A stretch of DNA of 64,000 bases from Burkholderia plantarii (GTDB lineage Bacteria; Pseudomonadota; Gammaproteobacteria; Burkholderiales; Burkholderiaceae), in NCBI RefSeq assembly GCF_001411805.1, contig NZ_CP007212.1:248001-312000 (forward strand), in the 5' to 3' direction. Position 1 is the first letter of the stretch. Each line of letters opens with the position of its first letter. The notes under the pieces were generated by a model. It ran no database searches. It was not told the origin of the DNA and saw only the letters and a list, made by a program, of their open reading frames with translations. Both the position numbers and the translations under genes were made by a program. Positions 37,362 through 55,236 of this stretch are shown in pieces.

Positions 37362-38651
37362 ATGAGTTTTCGTCGTTGTTTGCCGGCCTGGGCCGGATGT
37401 CTTGCCTTGTGCCTGTCCGGCGCGGCGCTCGCGGCCAGCGACGCCGCCAGCCCCGGCGGCGCGCCGCACTGGGTGGCGGCATGGGCGAGCGCCCTGCAGC
37501 CGATTCCGGCGCTCGCGTCGCCGCCGCCTCTATATAAAGCGCCCGAGGTCACGGACCGCACGCTTCGCCAGATCGTCTATCCGAGCGTCGGCGGCACGCG
37601 CGTGCGGCTGCGGATCAGCAACGCCTACGGCCGCACGCCGCTGTCGCTCGGCGCCGTGCGGATCGCCCGGTCGGCGGCGGGTGCCGCCGTGCAGCCTGGC
37701 GACGCGGCGCTCGTCACGTTCGGCGGGCGGCGCGAGCTGGTGGTGCCCGCCGGCGAGGAGCGCGACAGCGATCCGGTCGCGCTGCCGGTCGAGGCGGGCG
37801 CGCCCTATGCGATCAGCCTGTTTGTGCGCGGCGAGCAGAAGATGACGGCCTGGCACCGCGTGGCGAATCAGGTCAATTACGTGTCGGTACCCGGCGACCA
37901 CAGTGCTGACGCCGACGGCGACGCGTTCCGGAGCCGCTTCACGCAATCGGCCTGGGTGAGCGAACTGGCAGTAGAGGGGGGCGCGGCCGCGGCCGGCACG
38001 ATCGCGGCGGTCGGCGATTCGATCACCGACGGCCTGCGTTCGAGCCTCAATCACAACCGCCGCTGGACCGACGGGCTCGATCGCCGGCTCGACGCGGCGG
38101 GCGAGCGAGCCTGGAGCGTGGTTAACCTCGGCATCAGCGGCAATCGATTGCTCAGCGATTCGGCATGCTATGGCGTCGCGCTCGAGCGGCGCTTCGATCG
38201 CGACGTGCTGGCACGCTCGGGCGTGAAGGCGGCGGTGCTGCTGATCGGCATCAATGACATCAATTTCGCCGCGATGCCGCCGCATGCCGGGCTCGACTGC
38301 GACACGCCGCACACGCGTGTCGATGCGCGGATGCTGATCGACGGGTATCGACGCCTGATCGCAAGCGCGCACGCTCACCGGATCGCCCTGTTCGGCGCCA
38401 CGCTGACGCCGGCGTCGCTGCCGCCGGAGCGCGAGGCGATTCGCATCGAGGTGAACAACTGGATCCGGACCTCGGGCGCATTCGACGGCGTCATCGATTT
38501 CGACGCCGCCCTGCGCGATCCGGCGCGCCCGCAGGTGCTGCAGCGCCGTTATGACAGCGGCGACGGCGTTCACCCGAGCGACGCCGGCTACGCGGCGATG
38601 GCCGACGCCGTGCCGATCGAGCGGTTGGTGGCTGCCGCGAAGCGATACTAA
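37362..38651 (+). CDS. secreted GDSL/SGNH-family esterase
   Basis: This 429-aa protein has a signal peptide (LALCLSGAALAAS). The SGNH blocks are complete: GDSITDG with nucleophile Ser, GISGNRLL with Gly, GINDIN with Asn, and DGVHPSDAGY with the catalytic Asp and His. An N-terminal about 200-residue beta-rich domain precedes the hydrolase, as in longer secreted GDSL esterases. The substrate is unknown. No strong ribosome-binding site precedes the ATG that gives the signal peptide. It is divergent from paaA. Confidence 0.92.
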   Translation: MSFRRCLPAWAGCLALCLSGAALAASDAASPGGAPHWVAAWASALQPIPALASPPPLYKAPEVTDRTLRQIVYPSVGGTRVRLRISNAYGRTPLSLGAVRIARSAAGAAVQPGDAALVTFGGRRELVVPAGEERDSDPVALPVEAGAPYAISLFVRGEQKMTAWHRVANQVNYVSVPGDHSADADGDAFRSRFTQSAWVSELAVEGGAAAAGTIAAVGDSITDGLRSSLNHNRRWTDGLDRRLDAAGERAWSVVNLGISGNRLLSDSACYGVALERRFDRDVLARSGVKAAVLLIGINDINFAAMPPHAGLDCDTPHTRVDARMLIDGYRRLIASAHAHRIALFGATLTPASLPPEREAIRIEVNNWIRTSGAFDGVIDFDAALRDPARPQVLQRRYDSGDGVHPSDAGYAAMADAVPIERLVAAAKRY

Positions 38652-38704
38652 TGGTTGGGGGAAACGCCGGCGCGAGCGGGCGTGAAGGAACGCTGCGGGG
38701 ATGA

Positions 38705-38740
38705 AAAATCGGGCGTCGCGATGGCGCCCGAAATTTTTTA
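38705..38740 (+). terminator. terminator of the GDSL esterase gene
   Basis: TCGGGCG (38709-38715) pairs with CGCCCGA (38725-38731), followed by a T-rich run. Confidence 0.8.
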
Positions 38741-38932
38741 ACGATTTTCTTAAAAATGGCTTGCGTGATGGGCTCGGGCTGCTTAGAATCACGCCTCTTT
38801 CGCGCTAACGGAAACGCGGCGCGGAAGGGGAAGCCAGGCAGGACGAACGCAGCGCCGAATGTTGGCCGCGTGTTGGTGTTGCCGGAGGTAAATGATCAAC
38901 AAAGCAGGTTGATCGCAGCGTGAAAAAAGTAG

Positions 38933-38961
38933 TTGACGCGCTGCGAAACGTTGATCATAAT
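38933..38961 (+). promoter_or_regulatory. rRNA operon promoter
   Basis: TTGACG (38933-38938) and CATAAT (38956-38961) are 17 nt apart, with an A-rich UP-like stretch (GAAAAAAGTA) just before. It lies about 260 nt before the 16S start. Confidence 0.8.
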
Positions 38962-39030
38962 CTCGCTTCTCTGCTGCTGACAACGCAGCGCTGCTGGGAA
39001 GGCCAGAAAGTCCGGTCGGTTCAGCGGAAA

Positions 39031-39058
39031 TGCTCTTTAAAAATTAACAGCCGATAAG
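39031..39058 (+). promoter_or_regulatory. rRNA leader boxA and 16S processing-stem arm
   Basis: TGCTCTTTAA (39031-39040) is an antitermination boxA. AACAGCCGATAAG (39046-39058) is exactly complementary to 40786-40798 behind the 16S gene, forming the stem cut by RNase III. A 12-nt copy of that 3' arm recurs at 41087-41098 next to a boxA-like TTCTTTAACAAT before the 23S gene. Confidence 0.7.
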
Positions 39059-39218
39059 TGTGGACGCTTGATCGACGCGGTCCTGATCTTTGGATCAGGT
39101 CAGCAAAAGTATCAAGAGTCTCACACAAAAGTAAGTCAGGTTTGTGAAGCAATTCATAACCTGTCAGCTTTGAGTGAGCGACCGGTTCTTAACGGAACCG
39201 AAAACAGTAACAGGAATT

Positions 39219-40751
<1,533 letters not shown>

Positions 40752-40815
40752 CTCGAGCTAATACCGCATACATTGAGCGTTCACGCTTATCGGCTGTTGA
40801 TCAAGACAGACTCAG

Positions 40816-40892
40816 GGGTCTGTAGCTCAGTCGGTTAGAGCACCGTCTTGATAAGGCGGGGGTCGTTGGTTCGAATCCAACCAGACCCACCA
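40816..40892 (+). tRNA. tRNA-Ile (GAT)
   Basis: This 77-nt cloverleaf has acceptor GGGTCTG/CAGACCC, anticodon GAT in CTTGATAAG, T-loop GGTTCGAATCC and an encoded CCA. It has the usual 16S-23S spacer position. Confidence 0.97.
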
Positions 40893-40929
40893 ATTGTCTG
40901 ACACGGAAACCTGAGACGTCTCTGTACAT

Positions 40930-41005
40930 GGGGGCATAGCTCAGCTGGGAGAGCACCTGCTTTGCAAGCAGGGGGTCGTCGGTTCGATCCCGTCTGCCTC
41001 CACCA
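40930..41005 (+). tRNA. tRNA-Ala (TGC)
   Basis: This 76-nt cloverleaf has acceptor GGGGGCA/TGCCTCC, anticodon TGC in CTTTGCAAG, T-loop GGTTCGATCCC and an encoded CCA. It is the second spacer tRNA. Confidence 0.97.
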
Positions 41006-41297
41006 ATCTTCAATGACAAACGTTCAGTCATACTGAGTTTTTGTCATTGGCGATTGAGCCAGTCAGAGGATAAGTCAGAAGTTGCACTTATCGGCTGTCG
41101 TTCTTTAACAATCTAGAAGAAGTAGTAATTTGGATAGCGGAAGCGCTTATTTGAGATGGGCGTGGAAACTATCCGGGTTGTGATTGTATCGATGTATCTC
41201 AAGAAGATTCGAACTTAAATGTTCGGCTCAATTGGAATACGGCACAAATGCGAGAACTCAACCTGTAACGGCTGTCGAGAAGACAGACCCGTTATAG

Positions 41298-44177
<2,880 letters not shown>

Positions 44178-44313
44178 ATAACCGGTCTGTTTTGCACCAG
44201 TCTTGCTGGTGCGCAGCGGTTGGATTCTTGACATGCCGTGCCGTACAAGCACAACCCAAACTACTTCTTCCAGATTGGTCGTGGCGCGACACACGCGACG
44301 CGACAACCCTCTT

Positions 44314-44430
44314 AGCCTGATGACCATAGCGAGTCGGTCCCACCCCTTCCCATCCCGAACAGGACCGTGAAACGACTCTACGCCGATGATAGTGCGGATT
44401 GCCCGTGTGAAAGTAGGTAATCGTCAGGCT
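44314..44430 (+). rRNA. rrf: 5S ribosomal RNA
   Basis: About 117 nt. AGCCTGATGACC at the start pairs with the terminal GTCAGGCT. The conserved CCCATCCCGAACAG loop is present. Confidence 0.96.
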
Positions 44431-44440
44431 TCCTCCTTCG

Positions 44441-44475
44441 AAACCCCCGCTGCCCGCGCAGTGGGGGTTTTGTCT
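44441..44475 (+). terminator. rRNA operon terminator
   Basis: AAACCCCCGCTG (44441-44452) pairs with CAGTGGGGGTTT (44459-44470) with one G-T pair, and T-rich sequence follows. Confidence 0.88.
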
Positions 44476-45519
44476 TTTCCAGGACGGAAACGCCGCGCCT
44501 TTCGGCACCCCACATCTAGCTTGTCGCGTGGCTCCAGGTGGCGATCTCCGAACTACGTTTGAAGCCCGACTTTCATCGGAGTGCTCGTTTGTTCGAGATG
44601 CCCATGCACCGCAAGTGGCATGTCATGAGGCTCTTGGAAGAGCCGTTAAAGGCGTGTGATGGTGGCCGAGGTGAGGCATGGTTCCTCAGAGGACGATTGC
44701 GGGCGGCATAGCTGCTTCGAGCAGGGGCGGATCGTGGCCCCCCGCTACCGGCTGATAATGGAGCCGCTATCCGCTCTCTCAGGCACATTGATGAGCCAGC
44801 TGGCTTTCCCCATGGCTGGATCTCGCGAACTACTCATGCCGGCCGTCATTCAGCAACGCGCAGATTCGGGTTCGCGATCGCGAGGGCACGAGCCCGATGC
44901 GTAGCGCATCGAATGGCGAAACAACATTTCCCATCCACCGCTTCGCGGCAATCAAGCGCGAGCTCGAAGCTTCGGATCGCTCATCCTCCCTGGAAGGCAT
45001 CGACCGAGACGCCAGGTCGTGTGATGTCGCATCCGCGCTGATGAAATCCTTCGACAAACGTGCGCCGAGCAAATCGCTGCAGGGTCTCCTCCAAGCGAGA
45101 GCGAGGCGGCCGCCAGGTCGTCACCGGTACTTTCCCACTCCTCGGTCCGACCACCCCGGAACAGCTTCGAATCGCGCTACAATTTCCCTTAACCACACGC
45201 TTCCGACGAACTCCCTCCCGTCCGCGCATCGTGGCTCCCTCGGTTCGACGAGCCGACAATCAAAAAAAGTTAAAAAAAAGCGGTTTTTCTATTGGCTTAA
45301 TCGTCGCGACCCCTTATGATTCACGTCTCCCGATTTTCCGGTGAACTTGCCCGGCGGTCGGAAGGACGGTCTGGACGGATGCAGTTTTCCGTGCGGCCAG
45401 TAGTCTGGCGGAACGCGGCGCTTTTACAGGGTGCCGATTCACGAACGTCGGGTGGGCTGGCCTGTAGCGTATGCCAAGCAGTGCGCCGCCGCGAGATGAT
45501 AGAAATCTTCGCGGGGTGC
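44476..45519. other. about 1-kb region between the rRNA operon and the tRNA-Tyr promoter with no supported gene
   Basis: Open frames here (for example 44656-44904 and 44897-45319 on the plus strand) have no good ribosome-binding site, mixed codon use and no recognisable domain. Base composition is lower in GC than in neighbouring genes, with A/T runs near 45255-45290. It may be degraded foreign or former coding DNA, but I could identify no parent gene. Confidence 0.5.
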
Positions 45520-45548
45520 TTGACACGAAGTAGGCATGCCGCCATAAT
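45520..45548 (+). promoter_or_regulatory. promoter of the tRNA-Tyr-Gly-Thr-tuf operon
   Basis: Consensus TTGACA (45520-45525) and CATAAT (45543-45548) are 17 nt apart, ending 14 nt before tRNA-Tyr. Confidence 0.85.
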
Positions 45549-45562
45549 CGTCAGTTCTCTGC

Positions 45563-45648
45563 GGAGGGGTGCCCGAGTGGCTAAAGGGGGCAGACTGTAA
45601 ATCTGTTGGCTTACGCCTACGTTGGTTCGAATCCAACCTCCTCCACCA
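45563..45648 (+). tRNA. tRNA-Tyr (GTA)
   Basis: This 86-nt class II tRNA has a long variable arm, acceptor GGAGGGG with CTCCTCC, anticodon GTA in GACTGTAAATC and an encoded CCA. Confidence 0.96.
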
Positions 45649-45686
45649 AAACATGCAGAGCGGTAAGGGATCGTAAAGCGGCCCGC

Positions 45687-45760
45687 GCGGGTGTAGCTCA
45701 ATGGTAGAGCAGAAGCCTTCCAAGCTTACGACGAGGGTTCGATTCCCTTCACCCGCTCCA
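45687..45760 (+). tRNA. tRNA-Gly (TCC)
   Basis: This 74-nt cloverleaf has acceptor GCGGGTG/CACCCGC, anticodon TCC in CCTTCCAAG, T-loop GGTTCGATTCC and CCA. Confidence 0.96.
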
Positions 45761-45786
45761 CGTTCTGCGCAGTAAGTACTTGTTTC

Positions 45787-45861
<75 letters not shown>

Positions 45862-45924
45862 TCAGGTTAGTCAGTGTCTGTTTGCGCACGGCGCAACATG
45901 TGAAATTCCTTACGGGAGTTGAAA

Positions 45925-47115
45925 ATGGCCAAGGAAAAATTTGAGCGGACCAAGCCGCACGTCAACGTCGGCACGATCGGTCACGTTGACCACGGCAAGA
46001 CGACGCTGACGGCGGCGATCGCAACGGTTCTGTCGTCGAAGTTCGGCGGCGAAGCGAAGAAGTACGACGAAATCGACGCGGCGCCGGAAGAAAAGGCACG
46101 CGGCATCACGATCAACACTGCGCACATCGAGTACGAAACGGCGAACCGCCACTACGCACACGTCGATTGCCCGGGCCACGCCGACTACGTGAAGAACATG
46201 ATCACGGGTGCCGCGCAGATGGACGGCGCGATCCTGGTCTGCTCGGCAGCCGACGGCCCGATGCCGCAAACGCGTGAGCACATTCTGCTGGCGCGTCAGG
46301 TTGGCGTTCCGTACATCATCGTGTTCCTGAACAAGTGCGACATGGTGGACGACGCTGAACTGCTCGAGCTGGTCGAGATGGAAGTTCGCGAGCTGCTGTC
46401 GAAGTACGACTTCCCGGGCGACGACACCCCGATCATCAAGGGTTCGGCGAAGCTGGCGCTGGAAGGCGACAAGGGCGAGCTGGGCGAGACGGCGATCATG
46501 AACCTGGCCGACGCGCTGGACTCGTACATCCCGACGCCGGAGCGCGCGGTGGACGGTACGTTCCTGATGCCGGTGGAAGACGTGTTCTCGATCTCGGGTC
46601 GCGGCACGGTGGTGACGGGTCGTGTCGAGCGCGGCATCGTGAAGGTTGGCGAGGAAATCGAAATCGTCGGTATCAAGCCGACGGTGAAGACGACCTGCAC
46701 GGGCGTGGAAATGTTCCGCAAGCTGCTGGATCAAGGCCAGGCTGGCGACAACGTTGGTATCCTGCTGCGCGGCACGAAGCGTGAAGAAGTGGAGCGTGGT
46801 CAGGTTCTGGCGAAGCCGGGCTCGATCAAGCCGCACACGCACTTCACGGCTGAGGTGTACGTGCTGAGCAAGGATGAAGGTGGCCGCCACACGCCGTTCT
46901 TCAACAACTACCGTCCGCAGTTCTACTTCCGTACGACGGACGTGACGGGTTCGATCGAGCTGCCGAAGGACAAGGAAATGGTCATGCCGGGCGACAACGT
47001 GTCGATCACGGTGAAGCTGATCGCTCCGATCGCGATGGAAGAAGGTCTGCGCTTCGCGATCCGCGAAGGCGGCCGCACCGTCGGCGCCGGCGTCGTCGCC
47101 AAGATCCTCGACTAA
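45925..47115 (+). CDS. tuf: elongation factor Tu
   Basis: This 396-aa GTPase brings aminoacyl-tRNA to the ribosome. G1 is [11 protein letters not shown], switch regions include [10 protein letters not shown]3 is [12 protein letters not shown] and G4 is NKCDMVDD. The ATG at 45925 follows GGGAG; a TTG two codons earlier is not used in the family. It is co-transcribed with the three tRNAs upstream, as in other beta-proteobacteria. A second tuf copy would be expected after fusA, beyond the right edge. Confidence 0.98.
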   Translation: MAKEKFERTKPHVNVGTIGHVDHGKTTLTAAIATVLSSKFGGEAKKYDEIDAAPEEKARGITINTAHIEYETANRHYAHVDCPGHADYVKNMITGAAQMDGAILVCSAADGPMPQTREHILLARQVGVPYIIVFLNKCDMVDDAELLELVEMEVRELLSKYDFPGDDTPIIKGSAKLALEGDKGELGETAIMNLADALDSYIPTPERAVDGTFLMPVEDVFSISGRGTVVTGRVERGIVKVGEEIEIVGIKPTVKTTCTGVEMFRKLLDQGQAGDNVGILLRGTKREEVERGQVLAKPGSIKPHTHFTAEVYVLSKDEGGRHTPFFNNYRPQFYFRTTDVTGSIELPKDKEMVMPGDNVSITVKLIAPIAMEEGLRFAIREGGRTVGAGVVAKILD

Positions 47116-47172
47116 GCCAGTTAGTCCCGGATCGACAGTTTTGGGGCTGGAGTTGTCCAGTCCCATTGGTAC

Positions 47173-47248
47173 AGGGGTATAGCTCAACTGGCAGAGCGTC
47201 GGTCTCCAAAACCGAAGGTTGGGGGTTCGATTCCCTCTGCCCCTGCCA
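47173..47248 (+). tRNA. tRNA-Trp (CCA)
   Basis: This 76-nt cloverleaf has acceptor AGGGGTA/TGCCCCT (with one wobble), anticodon CCA in TCTCCAAAA, T-loop GGTTCGATTCC and CCA. A small hairpin (GCCACG with CGTGGC, 47253-47270) lies between it and secE. Confidence 0.96.
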
Positions 47249-47287
47249 AATCGCCACGTTCAGACGTGGCATTTGTTTTAAGGTGTT

Positions 47288-47668
47288 ATGGCGAATCCAT
47301 CCGTCGAAACTGTAAATACCTCCGGCGATAAGCTGATGCTGGGCCTGGGCGTATTGCTGGTCTTGGCCGGATTTGCGGGCTTCTTCTTGCTTGGCGGCAA
47401 GGAGTGGTACATCCGCGGCGCTGCGCTGGCAGTCGGGGTGATCGCCGGTGTGGCCGTCGCCCTGATGTCGCTTCCGGGCAAGAGCTTCATCGCCTTTGCA
47501 AAGGATTCTTACCGGGAAGTGCGCAAGGTCGTCTGGCCGACGCGCAAGGAAGCCACGCAAACCACGCTGGTCGTGTTCGGGTTTGTGCTGGTCATGGCAC
47601 TCTTTCTTTGGCTTAGCGACAAGTCGATCGAATGGGTGATTTTCTCGGCGATTCTGGGTTGGAAATGA
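47288..47668 (+). CDS. secE: protein translocase subunit SecE
   Basis: This 126-aa protein stabilises SecY in the Sec translocon. Three hydrophobic segments are visible (about 17-36, 44-60 and 94-113). The conserved amphipathic motif [20 protein letters not shown] precedes the last one. The three-span form is that of E. coli-type SecE. It is followed one base later by nusG, the standard pair. Confidence 0.97.
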   Translation: MANPSVETVNTSGDKLMLGLGVLLVLAGFAGFFLLGGKEWYIRGAALAVGVIAGVAVALMSLPGKSFIAFAKDSYREVRKVVWPTRKEATQTTLVVFGFVLVMALFLWLSDKSIEWVIFSAILGWK

Positions 47669-47669
47669 T

Positions 47670-48227
47670 ATGAGCGATACTCCGGCATCTCCGAGCGGAA
47701 AACGTTGGTACGTCGTGCACGCCTACTCCGGGATGGAGAAGAGCGTGCAGCGCGCGCTTCAAGAGCGCATCGAGCGTGCCGGCATGCAAGACAAGTTTGG
47801 CCAGATCCTGGTGCCGACCGAAGAGGTCGTCGAAGTCCGGGGTGGTCACAAGGCCGTGACTGAACGCCGTTTCTTCCCCGGCTACGTGCTGGTCGAGATG
47901 GAAATGACGGACGAAACGTGGCACCTCGTGAAGAACACCGCGAAGGTTACCGGTTTCGTCGGCGGCGCACGCAATCGCCCGAGCCCGATTTCCCCGCGGG
48001 AAGTCGAAAAGATCATGTCGCAGATGCAGGAAGGCGTGGAGAAGCCGCGCCCGAAGACCCTGTTCGATGTAGGCGAGATGGTTCGGGTGAAGGAAGGTCC
48101 TTTTACCGATTTCAACGGCACTGTCGAAGAAGTCAATTACGAGAAATCGAGGGTGCGTGTGTCCGTCACCATTTTCGGGCGCGCTACACCGGTCGAACTC
48201 GAGTTCGGCCAGGTCGAGAAGGTCTGA
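47670..48227 (+). CDS. nusG: transcription termination/antitermination factor NusG
   Basis: This 185-aa protein has an N-terminal RNA polymerase-binding domain ([28 protein letters not shown]) and a C-terminal KOW domain ([21 protein letters not shown]) that contacts Rho or S10. Length is normal. A 10-bp hairpin (48233-48258) follows before the L11 operon. Confidence 0.98.
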   Translation: MSDTPASPSGKRWYVVHAYSGMEKSVQRALQERIERAGMQDKFGQILVPTEEVVEVRGGHKAVTERRFFPGYVLVEMEMTDETWHLVKNTAKVTGFVGGARNRPSPISPREVEKIMSQMQEGVEKPRPKTLFDVGEMVRVKEGPFTDFNGTVEEVNYEKSRVRVSVTIFGRATPVELEFGQVEKV

Positions 48228-48232
48228 GTTTT

Positions 48233-48258
48233 GATGGGCAGCCCTCGCGCTGCCCATC
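48233..48258 (+). terminator. hairpin between nusG and rplK
   Basis: GATGGGCAGC pairs perfectly with GCTGCCCATC around CCTCGC. It lacks a T-run, so it may be a processing or pausing site rather than a full terminator. Confidence 0.45.
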
Positions 48259-48370
48259 ATTGCGCTTACGGTCCGCATCATCGACCGTTGAGGAGCGTCA
48301 GTAGCCGGAGCCGGCGAACGCGCGTTATCACTCATCGAACGCCTGCCTGGCGTTCCAACGAGGTTTTCAA

Positions 48371-48802
48371 ATGGCAAAGAAGATTATCGGCTTTATCAAG
48401 CTGCAGATCCCTGCAGGTAAAGCCAATCCGTCGCCGCCGGTCGGTCCGGCACTGGGCCAGCGCGGCCTGAACATCATGGAGTTCTGCAAGGCGTTCAACG
48501 CGCAGACCCAGGGCATGGAGCCGGGCCTGCCGGTGCCGGTGGTCATCACGGCATTCGCGGACAAGAGCTTCACGTTCGTGATGAAGACGCCGCCGGCGAC
48601 CGTCCTGATCAAGAAGGCGGCCAAGGTGGACAAGGGTTCGGCCAAGCCGCATACCGACAAGGTCGGCTCGATCACCCGCGCGCAAGCTGAAGAAATCGCG
48701 AAGACCAAGATGCCTGACCTCACGGCGGCGGATCTGGACGCGGCAGTTCGTACCATCGCGGGCAGCGCTCGCTCGATGGGCATCACCGTGGAGGGCGTGT
48801 AA
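48371..48802 (+). CDS. rplK: 50S ribosomal protein L11
   Basis: This 143-aa protein binds the GTPase-associated centre of 23S rRNA. It has the conserved opening [20 protein letters not shown] and the C-terminal RNA-binding signature region ending [11 protein letters not shown]. It is followed without a gap by rplA. The leader (48259-48370) is where L1 autoregulation is expected; I did not resolve the site. Confidence 0.98.
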   Translation: MAKKIIGFIKLQIPAGKANPSPPVGPALGQRGLNIMEFCKAFNAQTQGMEPGLPVPVVITAFADKSFTFVMKTPPATVLIKKAAKVDKGSAKPHTDKVGSITRAQAEEIAKTKMPDLTAADLDAAVRTIAGSARSMGITVEGV

Positions 48803-49501
48803 ATGGCCAAGATCTCGAAGCGTCGTCAGGCATTTGCCGCTAAGGTCGATCGTCAGAAGCTGTACGCGATCGAAGACGCACTGGCACTCGTGAAGGAATG
48901 CGCGAGCGCGAAGTTCAACGAATCGATCGACGTGTCGGTTCAGCTCGGCATCGACGCGAAGAAGTCGGACCAAGTGGTCCGTGGTTCGGTCGTGCTGCCG
49001 GCAGGTACCGGCAAGTCGGTCCGCGTCGCCGTGTTCGCACAGGGCGAGAAGGCCGAGCAGGCACGTGCCGCCGGTGCGGAAATCGTCGGTATGGAAGACC
49101 TGGCCGAGCAGATCAAGGCCGGTCAGATGGATTTCGACATCGTGATCGCCTCGCCGGATACGATGCGCGTCGTCGGTACGCTGGGTCAGATCCTCGGCCC
49201 GCGCGGCCTGATGCCGAATCCGAAGGTCGGCACGGTCACGCCGGACGTCGCGACCGCGGTCAAGAACGCGAAGGCAGGTCAGGTGCAGTACCGCGTCGAC
49301 AAGGCCGGTATCATCCACGCGACCATCGGCCGTGCATCGTTCGAATCGGCTGCACTGCGTTCGAACCTGGCCGCGCTGATCGAAGCGCTGCAGAAGTCGA
49401 AGCCGGCGACGAGCAAGGGTGTTTACCTGCGCAAGATCGCCCTGTCGAGCACGATGGGCGTCGGCGTTCGCGTCGACCAGACCTCGCTCGCGGCGCAGTA
49501 A
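48803..49501 (+). CDS. rplA: 50S ribosomal protein L1
   Basis: This 232-aa protein forms the L1 stalk near the E site and represses the rplKA operon in well-studied bacteria. Conserved blocks include [19 protein letters not shown] and [14 protein letters not shown]. It starts at the base after the rplK stop codon. Confidence 0.98.
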   Translation: MAKISKRRQAFAAKVDRQKLYAIEDALALVKECASAKFNESIDVSVQLGIDAKKSDQVVRGSVVLPAGTGKSVRVAVFAQGEKAEQARAAGAEIVGMEDLAEQIKAGQMDFDIVIASPDTMRVVGTLGQILGPRGLMPNPKVGTVTPDVATAVKNAKAGQVQYRVDKAGIIHATIGRASFESAALRSNLAALIEALQKSKPATSKGVYLRKIALSSTMGVGVRVDQTSLAAQ

Positions 49502-49801
49502 GCGAAGCATTCGGGCCGCTTCACCCTGGTGGTGAGGCAGCCCAACCTGGGCTTTGGGCGGTTGCCCGGCGCGCAAGCGCAAGGCAACCGGTTATCAAAG
49601 ACCGTTGGTGGGAGGCATCAGGCAGGCTATCCCTTAATACAGGCCAACGCAGATGGCGAACCCGAACAAGTTTTGAAGTGGTGAAGCCGGTGGTGCGGAG
49701 CGATCCGGACCGGCGGCGGAAATACTCCTGACGACTCGGACGCCGTTGTTGAACGAGGTACGAAAGGCACCCGCCGATCGTATCGTTTCTGGAGGCTAAC
49801 C
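49502..49801 (+). promoter_or_regulatory. rplJL leader (L10 autoregulatory region)
   Basis: This 300-nt gap precedes rplJ. It contains GC-rich stems (around 49513-49580) and a segment GGATCCGGACCGGCGGCGGAA-like near 49700 (given here only in outline) in the place where the L10-(L12)4 complex binds its own messenger in other bacteria. Autoregulation is inferred from position and family knowledge. Confidence 0.6.
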
Positions 49802-50299
49802 GTGCCGCTTAATAGAGAAGACAAGCAAGCCGTCGTCGCTGAGGTTTCCGCGCAAGTCGCGAAGGCCCAGACCGTTGTGCTGGCTGAGTATCGTGGAATT
49901 GCGGTTGGCGATCTGACCAAGCTGCGCGCGCAAGCGCGTGAAAAGCAGGTGTACCTTCGCGTGTTGAAGAATACGCTGGCGCGTCGCGCCGTCGAAGGCA
50001 CGCCGTTTGCTTCGCTGGCAGAGCAGATGACTGGCCCGCTGATCTATGGCATCTCCGAAGATGCGATTGCCGCCGCCAAGGTGGTGAACGACTTCGCGAA
50101 GAGCAATGACAAGCTGATCATCAAGGCTGGTGCGTTCGATGGCAAGGTGATGGACAAGGCAGGCGTGCAAGCGCTGGCCACCATCCCGAGCCGCGAAGAA
50201 CTGCTCTCGAAGCTGCTGTTCGTCATGCAGTCGCCTGTTTCCGGCTTTGCGCGCGCTCTGGCTGCGCTGGCCGAGAAGAAGCAGGCCGAAGCTGCATAA
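49802..50299 (+). CDS. rplJ: 50S ribosomal protein L10
   Basis: This 165-aa protein anchors the L7/L12 stalk. It starts at GTG with GGAGG upstream and has the family opening [16 protein letters not shown] and [10 protein letters not shown]. The C-terminal helix ([16 protein letters not shown]) is where L7/L12 dimers bind. Confidence 0.98.
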   Translation: MPLNREDKQAVVAEVSAQVAKAQTVVLAEYRGIAVGDLTKLRAQAREKQVYLRVLKNTLARRAVEGTPFASLAEQMTGPLIYGISEDAIAAAKVVNDFAKSNDKLIIKAGAFDGKVMDKAGVQALATIPSREELLSKLLFVMQSPVSGFARALAALAEKKQAEAA

Positions 50300-50359
50300 C
50301 GTCGGCATTCGCGTCACAGATCGCTGGCTGTACCCGCATTCAATTTAGGAGTATTTCAC

Positions 50360-50734
50360 ATGGCAATCGCAAAAGAAGACATCCTGGCAGCAGTCGAAGG
50401 CATGACTGTTCTGGAACTGAACGAGCTGGTCAAGGCGTTCGAAGAGAAGTTCGGCGTGTCGGCAGCTGCAGTGGCAGTCGCTGGCCCGGCAGGCGGCGGC
50501 GCAGCTGCTGCAGTCGAAGAGAAGACCGAGTTCTCGGTCATCCTGGCTGAAGTCGGCGCCAACAAGGTTTCCGTCATCAAGGCCGTTCGCGAACTGACGG
50601 GCCTGGGCCTGAAGGAAGCGAAGGACCTCGTCGACGGCGCACCGAAGCCCGTCAAGGAAGGCGTGGACAAGGCTGCTTCGGAAGAAGCGAAGAAGAAGCT
50701 GGAAGAAGCTGGCGCGAAGGTCGAAATCAAGTAA
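50360..50734 (+). CDS. rplL: 50S ribosomal protein L7/L12
   Basis: This 124-aa stalk protein has an N-terminal dimerisation domain, an Ala/Gly hinge (about 34-52) and a C-terminal factor-binding domain with [20 protein letters not shown] and [18 protein letters not shown]. It lies 60 nt after rplJ behind AGGAGTATTTCAC. Confidence 0.98.
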   Translation: MAIAKEDILAAVEGMTVLELNELVKAFEEKFGVSAAAVAVAGPAGGGAAAAVEEKTEFSVILAEVGANKVSVIKAVRELTGLGLKEAKDLVDGAPKPVKEGVDKAASEEAKKKLEEAGAKVEIK

Positions 50735-51105
50735 GGTTCGACAGTCTGCGCGAAGGCTGGCGGTTTTATACCGCCGGCCTTTTTGTGCTTTGTGGGGACG
50801 CTGTTTTGACACTCAATAAACGTGTCAAGATGGAGGGCCCCAGAAGCCAAAGAAAAACGCCCCGCGGTGTGGTAACGGCGACAGGCGATTCTCTTTGTCT
50901 TCTGAAGCGACTGCAGAAGGCAAGTTTGGTCGGGTAGCGGGCAACACAGGCATCCGCTGCCGTCAGCCAGCGGTTGGTAGCGGCCAACCACCAAGCTTCT
51001 CGGCTCGAGCCGCCGCACGGCCATCGAGTCTCAGTCGGTGAACACTCGGGTTTGACACGTCCAGGTATCCCGCCTCGATAGCGCCCGTCGTGATTCGGAG
51101 ATCGT
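50735..51105 (+). promoter_or_regulatory. rplL-rpoB intergenic region with partial terminator
   Basis: A hairpin (about 50754-50786) with GGCGGT and ACCGCC arms and flanking AGGC/GCCT ends in a T-run and resembles the attenuator between rplL and rpoB in E. coli, which reduces polymerase-subunit expression. The rest of the 371-nt region holds no gene I can support. Confidence 0.65.
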
Positions 51106-55215
<4,110 letters not shown>

Positions 55216-55236
55216 TCGGACTACGGAGAGAAAGCA

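Noticed and set aside
44897..45319. A 140-aa plus-strand frame in the region before tRNA-Tyr
   Set aside because: No ribosome-binding site, irregular composition and a lysine-rich stretch caused by A-runs; not convincing as a protein or as a recognisable pseudogene.
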